From Clostridia bacterium (lineage in GTDB: Bacteria > Bacillota > Clostridia > Christensenellales > DUVY01), in contig BNZQ01000029.1 of assembly GCA_026001225.1 (NCBI GenBank), forward strand, positions 1 through 21,802: a stretch of 21,802 nucleotides of DNA. Direction: 5' to 3'. A model generated the notes under the pieces. The model worked only from the letters and a program-made list of their open reading frames with translations, was not told the DNA's origin and did not search any database. Positions 8,349 through 15,674 of this stretch are shown piece after piece (the stretch's first letter is position 1; every line of letters begins with the position of its first letter). The position numbers were made by a program, and so were the translations under genes.

Positions 8349-8713
8349 GGCCCGAAAACGCGTCGATCAAGCGCGGCGAATTGTATTTTGCCGACCTGTC
8401 GCCCGTCGTGGGCAGCGAACAAGGCGGCGTGCGCCCCGTTCTAATCGTCCAAAACGATATCGGCAACAAGTACAGCCCGACCGTGATCGCCGCCGCCGTG
8501 ACGAGCCAAATCAACAAGGCAAAGCTTCCCACGCATATCGAATTGCGGGCGGGGGATTACGGCCTTGCCAAGGATTCCGTTATTCTTTTGGAACAGATTC
8601 GGACGCTTGACAAACGCCGTTTACAGGAAAGGCTCGGACTTTTAACCTCCGACGTTCTGCGGCGGGTAGACCGCGCTTTATTGATATCGCTCGGTTTGGT
8701 CGCGCTTACATAG
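8312..8713 (+). CDS. mazF: MazF/EndoA-type endoribonuclease toxin
   Basis: MazF toxins cut single-stranded mRNA at short sequences and stop growth until neutralised. The 133-residue protein carries the highly conserved run [19 protein letters not shown], then [24 protein letters not shown] and KLPTHIEL, and ends with [17 protein letters not shown]. Arg41 and Thr64, equivalents of the catalytic Arg and Thr of EndoA, are present, so the enzyme should be active. The ATG at 8312 lies inside the antitoxin gene and gives a ~20-residue head longer than usual. No better ATG, GTG or TTG precedes the conserved RGELYF start, so overlapping, coupled translation is likely. It converges with the next gene, with only a weak hairpin between them. 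Confidence 0.93.
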   Translation: MAERDFNGREQIRPENASIKRGELYFADLSPVVGSEQGGVRPVLIVQNDIGNKYSPTVIAAAVTSQINKAKLPTHIELRAGDYGLAKDSVILLEQIRTLDKRRLQERLGLLTSDVLRRVDRALLISLGLVALT

Positions 8714-8739
8714 GGGGGAAGAAGCGTTTGTCGGTTCGT

Positions 8740-9327
8740 TTACGCTATTTGAACGGTGCGGCATTTTTGACAAAGCGGATAGGAGTCTAAAAACGGCGTC
8801 GCGAGTTCTTTCATTTTATTGAAGGACGTTCCGTAGTAATACAATGCTGTTTCCGTAGGCCCTTGCCAATAGCTCGTGTACAGGCATTCGTTTCCGAAAG
8901 CTTTCTTGATTTTCGTGATCACAAGGTTAACGTCGCTTGTTTTGTAAACCTCGCCGGGCAAATCCGTACCGTTCAAGTAAACGGCGAACCCTTCCAACAC
9001 GCCGACCTCTATATCGGCTTTTCCGTCCTCGCACAATTTGCTGCCTTTCGGTGCCAACGTATTCAAAACCGCAATTAGGCTTTCACGGTTTTTAGTCGAA
9101 TCGTCGGTCAGATATATGGAAATATCGCAATTTACGAATTCTTTCCCCTCGCCGTCCAACAACGTGCCGCCGCCGTCGATATAACCGCATCCGACCTTTT
9201 TCAGCAAAGCGTCCAAAGGATTCTCGAAAATTGCCCCTCTGTCCAACGGCTGTAATTTAGCATTGATGATTAGATTTAAACAAACTTCGGTTGTGCCGCT
9301 TTTCTTGCGTTTTTTTAAAAAACCCAC
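8740..9327 (-). CDS. Conserved-looking hypothetical protein, 195 aa
   Basis: I do not recognise this family with confidence. The protein is soluble: a basic head (MGFLKKRKKSG), then alternating strands with NAKLQPLDRGAIFENPLDAL, a Gly-rich GYIDGGGTLL, and CDISIYLTD near the middle. It has a Cys pair (CQKC) near the C-terminus and no signal peptide or membrane segment. The GTG at 9327 is chosen because GGAGAG lies 9 nt upstream on the minus strand and the gene has a perfect promoter (9364-9392). That implies strong constitutive expression as a single gene. The palindromic repeat at 9410-9460 separates it from galT. It could belong to an SMI1-type or immunity-like superfamily, but that is only a guess. 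Confidence 0.75.
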   Translation of the reverse strand: MGFLKKRKKSGTTEVCLNLIINAKLQPLDRGAIFENPLDALLKKVGCGYIDGGGTLLDGEGKEFVNCDISIYLTDDSTKNRESLIAVLNTLAPKGSKLCEDGKADIEVGVLEGFAVYLNGTDLPGEVYKTSDVNLVITKIKKAFGNECLYTSYWQGPTETALYYYGTSFNKMKELATPFLDSYPLCQKCRTVQIA

Positions 9328-9363
9328 GATTTAAGTCTCTCCGTTCGGATTTGTTATGCTTTT

Positions 9364-9392
9364 ATTATAAAGGTTGCTCCCTTTTTTGTCAA
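9364..9392 (-). promoter_or_regulatory. Consensus sigma-A-type promoter for the 195-aa gene
   Basis: On the minus strand TTGACA (9387-9392) and TATAAT (9364-9369) are both perfect and separated by exactly 17 bp. Transcription should begin near 9357, leaving a ~30-nt leader that contains the ribosome binding site. Confidence 0.88.
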
Positions 9393-9409
9393 GGAAGTCA
9401 AGCTAAAAG

Positions 9410-9460
9410 TTTTTGGAAAGGGGCGCGGGGGAAGCCTTTTTGCAAAAAGGCTTCCCCCGC
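9410..9460 (+). repeat. Palindromic dispersed repeat, copy 2
   Basis: This is a perfect 17-bp stem: 9425-9441 pairs with 9444-9460 around GC (GCGGGGGAAGCCTTTTT). The left flank TTTTT-GG-AAAGGGGC matches copy 1 (4368-4415). It stands between the 3' end of galT and the promoter of the 195-aa gene, where it would insulate the two minus-strand transcripts. Its family orientation is opposite to those genes. Confidence 0.85.
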
Positions 9461-9484
9461 AAAACTCCCCCAAAGGCTCTCTCG

Positions 9485-11092
9485 TTAATACCGCCGAAAC
9501 TTTCTCTCGTCGAACACCTCGAAGCCCAAGTTCGTGATGAACTCGATGAGTGCCGTGTTGCCCGTCGCGTCCTCCTTGAAAACGCCGATGTCCGTCAAGA
9601 TGTTTTCGCAAACCTCGTCGATATAGCCTTCGATCCGCGCGCCCGCCTCGGCGTCGTTTTTGACGGGGCCTTCTTTTAAAAGCTCCTCAACCATGTCCGC
9701 GTGAACGGCAAAATCCGACTTTTCGGTTTTGAACGTTTCCGCGTCGAACCGCGCCGCGCCCGTCAGGTAGGGCGTGAGCTCCCGCGCCTGCCGCGCCAAA
9801 CGGCCGGGCAAGATAAAGACGCCCATCGCCTCGATCAGGCCGATGCCCTCTTTTTTTATGTTGAAGTACTTCGGGTTGACGTGAAAAAAGCCGTCGGGCC
9901 GTGCCTCGGTCGTGTGGTTGTTTCGAAGTATCAACTCCAAAACGTATTCGCCCTTCTCGTTTTGCCGCGCGATCGTCGTCACCGCGTTGTGCCGCTCTTT
10001 CGGACCGTTGACGATATTCAAGCGGGGATTGCTATATTTCGCCCAACCGCGCGTGATTCCGTCGGCGGCGGTAAAAAGGTCGAAGCGGGAACGGCTTTCC
10101 AAACGCAAGACGGTCGCGCCCCAATCGGGCACGGAAACGCGCACGTTGCGGGAAGCGTCGATAAACTCCATGCGCGGCTTCGCGCCGAACATGGGCATAG
10201 CGTAGTTGCCGCCCTGATAGTGGTCGTGCGTCATGATCGAGCCGCCCACGATCGGCAAATCGGCGTTGGAGCCTAAAAAATAATGCGGGAATTTCTCGAC
10301 GAAATCCAACAGGCGGTTAAACGTTCCCACATCGGTTTTCATCGGGCGGTGCTCTTTGGAAAAGACGATGCAATGCTCGTTGAAATAATTGTAGGGCGAG
10401 TACTGAAAGTGCCATTCCTCGTCGTTTAAAATCAAAGGCAGGGTGCGCAGGGTTTGGCGGGGCGGAATCGCGCCGCCGCCGAAATAGCCGACGTTTTCCA
10501 AACAGATCGCACATTTCGGATAGCCGCCGCCCGCGTTTCGTTTCAAGGCTTTGGCGATATCGGCGTTGTTTTTTTCGGGTTTACTGACATTGATCGTGAT
10601 ATCGATCGGGCCTTTCGGGGTTTCCGTCCGCCATTTTATATTTTCCGAGACCTCGGCCAAGGGGATATAATCCGAGGCGATGCAGAGGTCGTAGAACCAA
10701 TTCAGCGCGTCCCGCACATCTCCGCCGTCCGAAAGGATCGTATTGAAATACTCCACGGTTTTCGAAGGCGCGGGCATCAGCAAGCCGATCAAAAGGCAGG
10801 CCAAGGATTTTTCGGGAATATCGAGCCTGTGCGCGGCAGGGGCGGCGGCGAGCAGGGACTTTACAATTGGGACGGGGGATTTCAACTGCTCCGGTGAGCC
10901 GTCGCCGCACGCCGGACAGGCGCACGAGGCGCGGCCCGAGAAGAGATGACCGCCCTCCGGCTCGATGCCGAGCAAGCCGCAAATCATATTGTAATAGTAA
11001 AGATTGTCCTCAAACGGTAGGCAAAGGTGAATGTTTGCATAAAGAATCAGATGTTCGACCAGGCCGACGGGGGAAAGTTTTTGAAAATCCAT
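9485..11092 (-). CDS. galT: UDP-glucose-hexose-1-phosphate uridylyltransferase, class II GalT
   Basis: GalT exchanges UMP between UDP-glucose and galactose-1-phosphate in the Leloir pathway. This is the Firmicutes-type class II enzyme (535 residues; about 500 is usual). Motifs are YPKCAICLEN (191-200), FQYSPYNYFNEHCI, FPHYFLGSNADLPIVGGSI, and the active-site THDHYQGGNY around residues 288-297. An unusual Cys cluster, CACPAC at 57-62, lies in the N-terminal region. The ATG has GGGAG 7 nt upstream (11100-11104) and a strong promoter (11120-11148). galK is about 7.7 kb away on the other strand, so the pathway genes are not in one operon. No galactose regulator or epimerase is visible nearby. Confidence 0.95.
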   Translation of the reverse strand: MDFQKLSPVGLVEHLILYANIHLCLPFEDNLYYYNMICGLLGIEPEGGHLFSGRASCACPACGDGSPEQLKSPVPIVKSLLAAAPAAHRLDIPEKSLACLLIGLLMPAPSKTVEYFNTILSDGGDVRDALNWFYDLCIASDYIPLAEVSENIKWRTETPKGPIDITINVSKPEKNNADIAKALKRNAGGGYPKCAICLENVGYFGGGAIPPRQTLRTLPLILNDEEWHFQYSPYNYFNEHCIVFSKEHRPMKTDVGTFNRLLDFVEKFPHYFLGSNADLPIVGGSIMTHDHYQGGNYAMPMFGAKPRMEFIDASRNVRVSVPDWGATVLRLESRSRFDLFTAADGITRGWAKYSNPRLNIVNGPKERHNAVTTIARQNEKGEYVLELILRNNHTTEARPDGFFHVNPKYFNIKKEGIGLIEAMGVFILPGRLARQARELTPYLTGAARFDAETFKTEKSDFAVHADMVEELLKEGPVKNDAEAGARIEGYIDEVCENILTDIGVFKEDATGNTALIEFITNLGFEVFDERKFRRY

Positions 11093-11119
11093 AAAGAAAC
11101 TCCCATTGTCTTTTGTATA

Positions 11120-11148
11120 AATATATCATATTTTCATCAAAATGTCAA
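11120..11148 (-). promoter_or_regulatory. Promoter of galT
   Basis: On the minus strand, perfect TTGACA (11143-11148) is followed after 17 bp by TATATT (11120-11125). The start of transcription would be near 11113, about 20 nt before the galT ATG, leaving room for the GGGAG site. Confidence 0.8.
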
Positions 11149-11219
11149 TAGACATTCGCGCAGTTTTGTAACGAACATTCATTAGTCAAAATTTTAATCA
11201 AACTTTAATCCATAATAAT

Positions 11220-11250
11220 TTGACAAATCCCGATTTTTACTCCATACTAT
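11220..11250 (+). promoter_or_regulatory. Promoter of lgt, -10 adjacent to the start codon
   Basis: TTGACA (11220-11225) is followed by TACTAT (11245-11250) after 19 bp, slightly long. The -10 ends 7 nt before the ATG at 11258, so transcription is expected at or next to the start codon, implying a leaderless message. The ~165-bp AT-rich gap to galT holds both divergent promoters. Confidence 0.6.
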
Positions 11251-11257
11251 ATAAGTC

Positions 11258-12388
11258 ATGAGTATGATTTCTCTTCTTTCGGATAATTATATGATCCGTT
11301 TCGGCGACGGCGGGATCACGTGGTACGGCTTTTTTATCGCGCTGTCGATCCTGATCGGCGCGGCGGCGGGGTATTACGTGACGCGGCGGCGGGGATACCC
11401 CAAGGACACCGCGATCGACATGGTGATGTGGGCGGTGCCCTTCGCGGTCGTGGGCGCGCGCCTGTATTATGTGATTTTCGACATGATCAACGGTCGGAAA
11501 TGGTCGGTTGTCGAGGTGTTCGAGATTTGGAACGGCGGCCTTGCGATTTACGGCGCGGTGCTCGGCGCGATTTTGGGCTTGTTCTGTTTGAGCCTCGTCT
11601 ATAAACGCAACAAGAGGACCGGCAAAAAGCTCGATCCCGCGACCGGCAAGCCGCTCGAACAGCCGACGTTTCACCAATTATGCGACGTGGGCGCGCCGTT
11701 TCTGATTTTGGGGCAGGCGATCGGGCGTTGGGGCAACTACGTCAATGGGGAGGCCTACGGCGGGCTTATATCGAACGCCCCGCTGCCGAACCGGTTTCCG
11801 TTCGCCGTTTGGATCGAGAATCCCGTCGTCGAGGGCGTTTCGCAGTCCCAACCCGGTTGGTATTTGGCGACGTTCTTCATCGAGTCGATGTGGTGCTTGC
11901 TCGGATTCGGCCTGTTGCTTTGGCTTGCCTTGCGCAAAAAACAGCAGTTTCCCGGCTTTTTGACGGCGTTCTATATGATTTTCTACGGTGCGGGCCGGTT
12001 GGTTATCGAATCGTTCCGCACCGACAGCCTGTGGCTGATTCCGGGCGTTATCAAGGCGTCGAAATTCGTCGCGGTCGTCTTTGTCGTTTGGGGCGCGTGC
12101 ATTATTGCGTACAACCTGCTGATGAAGTACCGTCCCGAACAGACGAAGCGCGTTTTGGTCAAGCTGCGGTTGCGGAAGCCCGATCCCGCGCCGCCGGAGC
12201 CGGAAACGGACGGAGCGGCAACGCCGGAAAAAACGGACAAAACGAAAGCGACGATTTTCGGCAAGAGGGTATGCCCGTCGTGCGGCGCGAATATCGCTTC
12301 CGAGCATATCGATGCGGAAGGGGTCTACCGTTGTCCGTATTGCAATACGGAGGCGTTGCCGATCGCGGACGACAAGCAAAAAGGTTGA
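11258..12388 (+). CDS. lgt: Prolipoprotein diacylglyceryl transferase with C-terminal zinc ribbon
   Basis: Lgt transfers diacylglycerol from phosphatidylglycerol to the lipobox Cys of prolipoproteins in the cytoplasmic membrane. The signature GRWGNYVNGEAYG is at 156-168, with multiple membrane helices (about 21-41, 54-75, 93-115, 203-224, 233-250, 269-289). A hydrophilic loop at 117-139 (RNKRTGKKLDPATGKP) is longer than usual. After the last helix, a charged Pro/Lys linker leads to CPSC (339-342) and CPYC (359-362), a zinc-ribbon pair not standard in Lgt. The total of 376 residues compares with the usual ~270-300. The start at 11258 has no Shine-Dalgarno but fits the leaderless promoter; Met12 (11291) is an alternative start just before the conserved region. 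Confidence 0.93.
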   Translation: MSMISLLSDNYMIRFGDGGITWYGFFIALSILIGAAAGYYVTRRRGYPKDTAIDMVMWAVPFAVVGARLYYVIFDMINGRKWSVVEVFEIWNGGLAIYGAVLGAILGLFCLSLVYKRNKRTGKKLDPATGKPLEQPTFHQLCDVGAPFLILGQAIGRWGNYVNGEAYGGLISNAPLPNRFPFAVWIENPVVEGVSQSQPGWYLATFFIESMWCLLGFGLLLWLALRKKQQFPGFLTAFYMIFYGAGRLVIESFRTDSLWLIPGVIKASKFVAVVFVVWGACIIAYNLLMKYRPEQTKRVLVKLRLRKPDPAPPEPETDGAATPEKTDKTKATIFGKRVCPSCGANIASEHIDAEGVYRCPYCNTEALPIADDKQKG

Positions 12389-12425
12389 GATTGCCGCGCT
12401 CGCTTCGTTCGGTTCGCAATGACGG
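12389..12425 (-). repeat. REP-like intergenic repeat, copy a
   Basis: Read on the minus strand, CCGTCATTGCGAACCGA (12409-12425) matches 15 of 17 bases of CCGTCATTGTGAGCCGA at 16548-16564. It begins immediately after the lgt stop. Sequences of the form GTCATTG-GAG-GAAGC-AATC are common dispersed intergenic repeats in bacterial genomes. A related GAAGC/GCGGAG-rich tract with the hairpin GGAATCC-GCA-GGATTCC lies at 12545-12561. Confidence 0.55.
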
Positions 12426-12468
12426 AAAAGACAGGCAGGGCGTTTTGAAAATAAAAACTGATTTTAAG

Positions 12469-12511
12469 TCCGACTAAATTTTTTGATACAAAAAATTTAC
12501 ATTTGGTCGGA
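12469..12511. terminator. Hairpin downstream of lgt
   Basis: An outer stem TCCGAC/GTCGGA (12469-12474 with 12506-12511) encloses an inner perfect 9-bp stem AAATTTTTT/AAAAAATTT (12476-12484 with 12490-12498) with a GATAC loop. It sits about 80 bp past the lgt stop and before the next gene, so a terminator or processing role is plausible. The canonical GC stem plus T-run is absent. Confidence 0.4.
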
Positions 12512-12604
12512 ACAAAACAAAGCGCGAAGCAAGCGATCAAGCGAGGAATCCGCAGGATTCCGAGTATGAGCGAAGCGGAGCGCGGTAAAAGGAGAATGAA
12601 AACA

Positions 12605-13270
12605 ATGCAAAATCGTGAAATGCATACCCGTGCCCGCAGCAAGGCCGTCGCTTTTTGGGCGATATCCGGCGCCGCGCTGATCGCGTTCGGACTGCTCATT
12701 ATCTTGACCTACGGCGCGAACGTCATCGCGCCGCCCAAGTCTGGCCCGAATCTTTTGTGGCTGATCGGCTTGCTGGGCTTTTTCGGGATTATCCTGTTGG
12801 CGCGGGGCATCATCAACCGCAGCGCGGGGCACTTTTGGCTGTCCTGGATTTTTGTGTGGTGCGCCGCCGTGGTCGCCGTCGGCGTCTATACCGATTGGGG
12901 CTTTAGACAAATCTATCCGGCCTTCATCCTCGCGCCCGCCGCGGCGAGCGCGCTGACGTGGCTGTTTTTCCCCGCCAAAGCCGCGCATTTAAAGACGATT
13001 ATCTTTTTTTCGGCAATTTCTCTGATATTGTTTTTAAATTCGATCGACGCCGTGGGTGTAAAATGGCCGTGGATCGTCGGCATTTTGGTGATCGCCGTCG
13101 GCGCAATGTTCTTTATTAACGCGTTTACGACGCGCCGAGGCCGTTGGGACGACGCCGACCGCGCGCCGCACGCCGCGCCTCTCGCCGAGCCGCGCGGCAT
13201 CCCGCAGGAACCCAAACCCAAAAAGAGAAAATGGGACGAGGGCGACGTGCCGCCGTCGAAACGGCAATAG
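12605..13270 (+). CDS. Six-helix integral membrane protein, function unknown
   Basis: The reading frame is open further upstream, but the preceding 100 bp is repeat-like (hairpin GGAATCC-GCA-GGATTCC at 12545-12561). GGAG at 12591-12594 lies 10 nt before the ATG at 12605, so that start is chosen, giving 221 residues. Six hydrophobic segments are visible at about 15-37, 57-80, 86-104, 111-131, 139-155 and 164-184. Short loops and several membrane-edge Trp residues give a pattern reminiscent of LiaF/DUF5668-type membrane regions. The C-terminal ~37 residues are hydrophilic, Pro-, Lys- and Arg-rich (EPKPKKRKW). No catalytic motif is visible. Its role cannot be assigned from lgt upstream or pncB downstream. 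Confidence 0.75.
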   Translation: MQNREMHTRARSKAVAFWAISGAALIAFGLLIILTYGANVIAPPKSGPNLLWLIGLLGFFGIILLARGIINRSAGHFWLSWIFVWCAAVVAVGVYTDWGFRQIYPAFILAPAAASALTWLFFPAKAAHLKTIIFFSAISLILFLNSIDAVGVKWPWIVGILVIAVGAMFFINAFTTRRGRWDDADRAPHAAPLAEPRGIPQEPKPKKRKWDEGDVPPSKRQ

Positions 13271-13278
13271 CCGTTATG

Positions 13279-13382
13279 AAGTGAAAAGTTCGGTCGAATA
13301 ACCGTAAAACGGCTTTGTCGGCGGGTAAGGAACTTACAGTATAATAAAAGAAACTTTTTCGACAGGTCAATGCTTTTCACTT
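13279..13382 (+). promoter_or_regulatory. pncB promoter region flanked by a 10-bp inverted repeat
   Basis: TATAAT at 13340-13345 has a partial -35 (TTGTCG at 13315-13320, 19-bp spacer). AAGTGAAAAG (13279-13288) and CTTTTCACTT (13373-13382) are perfect inverted repeats bracketing the promoter, with a small hairpin CCGT-AAA-ACGG between. The right arm would be in the 5' leader, just before the ribosome binding site (GGAG at 13391-13394). Confidence 0.45.
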
Positions 13383-13404
13383 AAAATCGAGGAGAAACTT
13401 TTCA

Positions 13405-14838
13405 ATGCGCAACCTAACGTTATTGACCGATCTTTACCAACTGACGATGGCCAACGCGTATTACTTAAAGGGTATGCACAGCCGGCGCGCCGTCTTTGAC
13501 CTGTATTTCCGCCGTAACGGTAAAATCAATTACGCCGTCGCGGCCGGCCTCGAACAGGCCTGCGAATACGTACAGGATTTTCATTTTTCCGAAGAGGATC
13601 TCGAATACCTCAAAAAATTAAAGCTGTTCGACGACGGATTTTTAAAATATCTCGGCGAGCTTAAATTCACCGGCGACCTGTGGAGCGCGGAGGAAGGCAC
13701 GGTTATTTTCCCCGACGAGCCGATCCTGATTGTGGACGCCCCGATTTTGCAGGCGCAGCTCCTTGAAACCGCCCTGCTGAATATCATCAACCATCAGACG
13801 CTGATCGCGACCAAGGCCGCCAATATCTGCACGGCGGCCGAGGGCGCGCCGGTCGTCGAGTTCGGCTTGCGCCGTGCGCAGGGGCCCGACGCGGGCGTTT
13901 ACGGCGCGCGGGCGGCGGTGATCGGCGGCTGCCGCGCCACAAGCAACGTGTTGGCGGCGAAAATGTTTCATATCCCGCCGAGCGGCACGATGGCGCACAG
14001 CTTTATCATGTGCTTTTCCGACGAGTTGACCGCGTTTCGGGAATACGCCTCGCTGTACCCCGACGCTTGCACCCTGCTCGTCGATACATACGACACCTTA
14101 AAGAGCGGCGTGCCGGCGGCGATCGAATTGTTTACCGAATTAAAGGCGGTCAGGACCCTGAAATCGGCGGCGATCCGCATCGATTCGGGCGATTTGGCGT
14201 ACCTGTCCAAAAAAGCGCGGACAATGTTAGACGCGGCAGGTTTACAGGAAGTCAAGATCATGGCGTCCAACGAAATCGACGAGGAGCTGATTGCGTCCTT
14301 AAAGAGCCAACACGCGCGGATCGACGGGTGGGGCGTGGGTACGAAATTGATCACGAGCGACAACATGCCGTCCTTGGGCGGCGTATATAAAATGGCCGCG
14401 TTCGCGGCTGAAAACGGCAATTTGGAGCCGAAAATTAAATTATCGAACACGTTGGAAAAGATTACCAATCCCGGCTTTAAGGAGCTGTACCGCTTCTATT
14501 CGTTGGAAACGGGCAAGGCTCTCGCCGATTTGGTCGCGCTCAAAGACGAGGCCTTGGATTTTCGAGACGGCTTCACGATCGTGCACCCGACCGAGCGTTG
14601 GAAAAAGACCGCCTTGAACGGCTTCCGCGTTCGCAAATTGTTGGTTAAGATATTCGGGGCGGGGAAGCGGCTTTATGCGTCGCCCGCCGTGTCGGACATT
14701 GCTACGACCCGCGCGCGGGAAATGGAAACCTTTTGGGAAGAGATAACACGCAACCAAAACCCGCATATATATAAGGTGGACTTGTCGGAGGGGCTGTACC
14801 GTTTAAAGACGGAATTGATCGAGAAAATGCAAGTGTAG
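13405..14838 (+). CDS. pncB: Nicotinate phosphoribosyltransferase
   Basis: PncB joins nicotinate and PRPP to give nicotinate mononucleotide, the entry step of NAD salvage (Preiss-Handler route). The 477-residue protein has LLTDLYQLTMANAYY at the N-terminus, EFGLRRAQGPDAG, and PPSGTMAHSF with His198, the equivalent of the autophosphorylated histidine. It also has IRIDSGDLAYL (phosphoribosyl binding) and GWGVGTKLITS. Length and motif order match the larger bacterial branch of the family. GGAG lies 10 nt before the ATG. It is followed 20 bp later by the DivIVA-domain gene with its own strong ribosome binding site, so the pair may be co-transcribed. Confidence 0.95.
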   Translation: MRNLTLLTDLYQLTMANAYYLKGMHSRRAVFDLYFRRNGKINYAVAAGLEQACEYVQDFHFSEEDLEYLKKLKLFDDGFLKYLGELKFTGDLWSAEEGTVIFPDEPILIVDAPILQAQLLETALLNIINHQTLIATKAANICTAAEGAPVVEFGLRRAQGPDAGVYGARAAVIGGCRATSNVLAAKMFHIPPSGTMAHSFIMCFSDELTAFREYASLYPDACTLLVDTYDTLKSGVPAAIELFTELKAVRTLKSAAIRIDSGDLAYLSKKARTMLDAAGLQEVKIMASNEIDEELIASLKSQHARIDGWGVGTKLITSDNMPSLGGVYKMAAFAAENGNLEPKIKLSNTLEKITNPGFKELYRFYSLETGKALADLVALKDEALDFRDGFTIVHPTERWKKTALNGFRVRKLLVKIFGAGKRLYASPAVSDIATTRAREMETFWEEITRNQNPHIYKVDLSEGLYRLKTELIEKMQV

Positions 14839-14858
14839 GAATTCGGAGGATTTTATCC

Positions 14859-15560
14859 ATGACGTTTGAAATCGCGCGCAAGGGCTATCGGCCGGAAAAG
14901 GTGGACGCCTACATAAAACAATTATCGCTCGAATACGAGAACCGGAGCGCGGAGCAGCGCGACCGTATTTTCGAGCTGAAAGCGCGCCTGCAACAGTTGG
15001 AAAAGGAAAACGCCGCTTTGCGCGGGCACGAAGCCGAGGTCAGCCGCGCGCTGATGTCCGCCGTGCAAAAATCCTCCGAGATGGAGGAAATGGCGCGTAA
15101 AAAGTACGATTTGGAAATTCAGCGGTTGAAGCTGTTCCATCTCAAATGGCAGGCGTACTTTGACGAAATTTTGGCCCGTTATCCCTTGAACGACGAATTG
15201 CAGTCGATCGCGGATTTTACCGAGGAGATGCGGGGGATTTTGGGCGTGTCGAACGCGAAGAAGCGGGGTGCGCCGGCCAAGCCGAACGTCAAGCTAACCG
15301 ACGCCGAAATGCAGCACGAGCGCGAGAAAAAACGTCTAGCCCAAAAAGGCGGCCCCGCCGCGCCGATCGAGGCGATCCATAAGTATTTGGATAAAAACGC
15401 CCGCGCGGTCAAGGAGGGGAGAACCGTTCCGCCCGTCCCCGCGGGCACGGCGGCGGCCCTGTCGGGCGACGCTCCGCCCGTCGCCGCGTTCAGCTTGGAG
15501 GAAGCGTTGAATCCCAAAGAGGATTTGACGGATATATTGAAAGAATTAGGGATAGAATAG
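14859..15560 (+). CDS. DivIVA-domain coiled-coil protein
   Basis: The N-terminus MTFEIARKGYRPEKVDAYIK matches the DivIVA lipid-binding domain pattern (F-x-x-x-x-x-GY-x-x-x-VD-x-Y). A coiled coil with heptad Leu, Glu and Arg follows at about residues 22-100. The remaining 130 residues are a low-complexity, Ala/Pro/Lys-rich tail ending in DLTDILKELGIE. DivIVA-like proteins sit on curved membranes at the poles or septum and recruit division or wall-growth proteins. The sequence is too divergent to say whether this is DivIVA, GpsB or SepIVA. GGAGGA at 14845-14850 gives a strong ribosome binding site 8 nt before the ATG. The gene is 20 bp behind pncB. Confidence 0.8.
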   Translation: MTFEIARKGYRPEKVDAYIKQLSLEYENRSAEQRDRIFELKARLQQLEKENAALRGHEAEVSRALMSAVQKSSEMEEMARKKYDLEIQRLKLFHLKWQAYFDEILARYPLNDELQSIADFTEEMRGILGVSNAKKRGAPAKPNVKLTDAEMQHEREKKRLAQKGGPAAPIEAIHKYLDKNARAVKEGRTVPPVPAGTAAALSGDAPPVAAFSLEEALNPKEDLTDILKELGIE

Positions 15561-15621
15561 TTTTGCGGCATATATACTTCGCGATTACTATGTCAAGCAT
15601 CGAATTTCATCGGGTCATGTA

Positions 15622-15647
15622 GGGGGGGGGGGGTAATATGATATACT
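15622..15647 (+). promoter_or_regulatory. Promoter containing a 12-G tract
   Basis: Twelve consecutive G residues (15622-15633) end 8 bp before TATACT (15642-15647), a near-consensus -10. The homopolymer therefore fills the usual spacer/-35 area of the promoter for the next gene, whose strong Shine-Dalgarno (GGAGGG) starts at 15663. Slippage in the tract would change promoter spacing. Confidence 0.6.
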
Positions 15648-15674
15648 CATCGTATAAATCGTAGGAGGGTTTAT

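Noticed and set aside
11678..12379. 233-codon minus-strand open frame over lgt
   Set aside because: Arg/Gln-rich shadow of a clear Lgt coding sequence.
12503..12604. N-terminal extension of the six-helix membrane protein
   Set aside because: It translates repeat-like DNA with a palindrome, and GGAG at 12591 points to ATG 12605.
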